Program-made: the position numbers and the translations under genes
In this document: positions 6,743 to 7,128 of the stretch, in pieces
How positions within the stretch are numbered: position 1 is the first letter of the stretch
Layout of the letters: each line of letters opens with the position of its first letter
NCBI GenBank assembly: GCA_035492655.1
Contig: DATJJB010000184.1
Span: 1 to 7,128 of the forward strand
DNA from: Kutzneria sp035492655
GTDB lineage: Bacteria; Actinomycetota; Actinomycetes; Mycobacteriales; Pseudonocardiaceae
Direction: 5' to 3'
Length of the DNA: 7,128 nucleotides
Notes under the pieces: model-generated
Databases searched by the model: none
Seen by the model: the letters and a program-made list of their open reading frames with translations, nothing else
What the model was told of the DNA's origin: nothing

Positions 6743-7128
6743 GCCAGCCTCAGTGCGGTGGGATAGTCGACGATTCGGGAACCGGCATGGGCCGAGACGT
6801 ACGACCGCGCCTCGGTCTCGACGTCGAACGGGTGCAATCCGTTGTCGTACACCCAGAAGGACTTGTCGGCGAACCAGCGGGTGCCGGTGACGGCGTCGTC
6901 CACGTAGGCGGCGCGCACCTTCTTTCCGCTGTCACGGATCAAGCGCAGCAAGGCATCCGGCGACGCGGCAGTGACCGTGGCAGCGTCACCGGCGAACCAC
7001 ACCTCGCCCGCGTTGGACGGTCGATGGGGCGCGGGAACGGAGAGTTTGGCCAGGGCGGAGCCGTCCACGAAGGAGGAAAGATCCAGCCCCTTGATGCCGC
7101 CGATCGACCGCAGGAACGGGATGTCCTG
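6739..7128 (-). CDS. ABC transporter substrate-binding protein, C-terminal part with NosL-like tail (5' end outside window)
   Basis: The frame is open from the window edge to a TGA at 6741-6739 and gives 129 residues. The first part (IGGIKGLDLSSFVDGSALAKL, about 9-29, in two pieces: IGGIKG and LDLSSFVDGSALAKL) looks like the usual C-terminal end of nitrate/sulfonate/taurine-type periplasmic binding proteins. Such proteins normally stop near here. Instead about 100 residues follow. Their pattern YVDDAVTGTRWFADKSFWVY (75-94), then an acidic/alanine segment (EARSYVSAHAGSRIVDY), resembles the end of NosL copper chaperones. No Cys or Met occurs in the 129 residues, so NosL-type Cu(I) ligands are missing from this part. 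The stop overlaps the permease start (ATGA), and the gene heads the visible operon. The signal peptide, any lipobox and the ligand-binding core lie outside the window. The binding-protein call rests partly on operon position; the NosL resemblance is from memory of the family pattern. Confidence 0.7.
   Translation of the reverse strand, partial: QDIPFLRSIGGIKGLDLSSFVDGSALAKLSVPAPHRPSNAGEVWFAGDAATVTAASPDALLRLIRDSGKKVRAAYVDDAVTGTRWFADKSFWVYDNGLHPFDVETEARSYVSAHAGSRIVDYPTALRLA

Overview
This GC-rich window (coding frames dominated by G/C third positions) looks like a chromosomal segment of an actinomycete. The PcrA/UvrD1 C-terminus and the Fic-HTH protein resemble those of Pseudonocardiales-type bacteria, but that placement is an impression from protein style, not a computed result. 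I see no rRNA, tRNA, CRISPR array, insertion sequence, integrase or origin.

Layout. Bases 1-1371 (+) hold the C-terminal 456 residues of the DNA helicase PcrA/UvrD1; its start lies outside the window. Bases 1372-1502 are a short intergenic region, more AT-rich than the rest. It is packed with copies of a 13-bp motif near CTTCAGTATCACT arranged as inverted pairs, includes a perfect 11-bp inverted repeat, and can form a nested hairpin leading into the next gene. Bases 1503-2648 (+) encode a 381-residue Fic-domain protein (predicted AMP-transferase) with an intact catalytic motif, an intact N-terminal self-inhibitory motif and a C-terminal winged helix-turn-helix. The motif array is a natural candidate for its own operator.

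Bases 7128-2645 (-) are one tightly coupled operon read right to left. It contains the 3' end of an ABC substrate-binding protein with an unusual, possibly NosL-like, C-terminal tail; a SsuC/TauC-type permease broken by an apparent one-base deletion; a SsuB/TauB-type ATPase; and an 872-residue flavoprotein. The flavoprotein joins an AprA (adenylylsulfate reductase alpha)/fumarate-reductase-like domain to nine C-terminal HEAT repeats. Every junction in the operon is a 4-bp ATGA or GTGA overlap. The flavoprotein and fic genes converge and overlap by 4 bp at their stop codons.

How the genes may work together. The operon couples import of a small oxyanion or organosulfur/nitrogen-type solute to a cytoplasmic FAD oxidoreductase. 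In AprA the flavoprotein works with a separate 4Fe-4S subunit (AprB). No such gene follows here; the 3' end carries HEAT repeats instead, and the next gene is fic on the opposite strand. The substrate and reaction cannot be read from the sequence. The SBP-permease-ATPase-flavoprotein/HEAT cassette is the best candidate for an undescribed system in this window.
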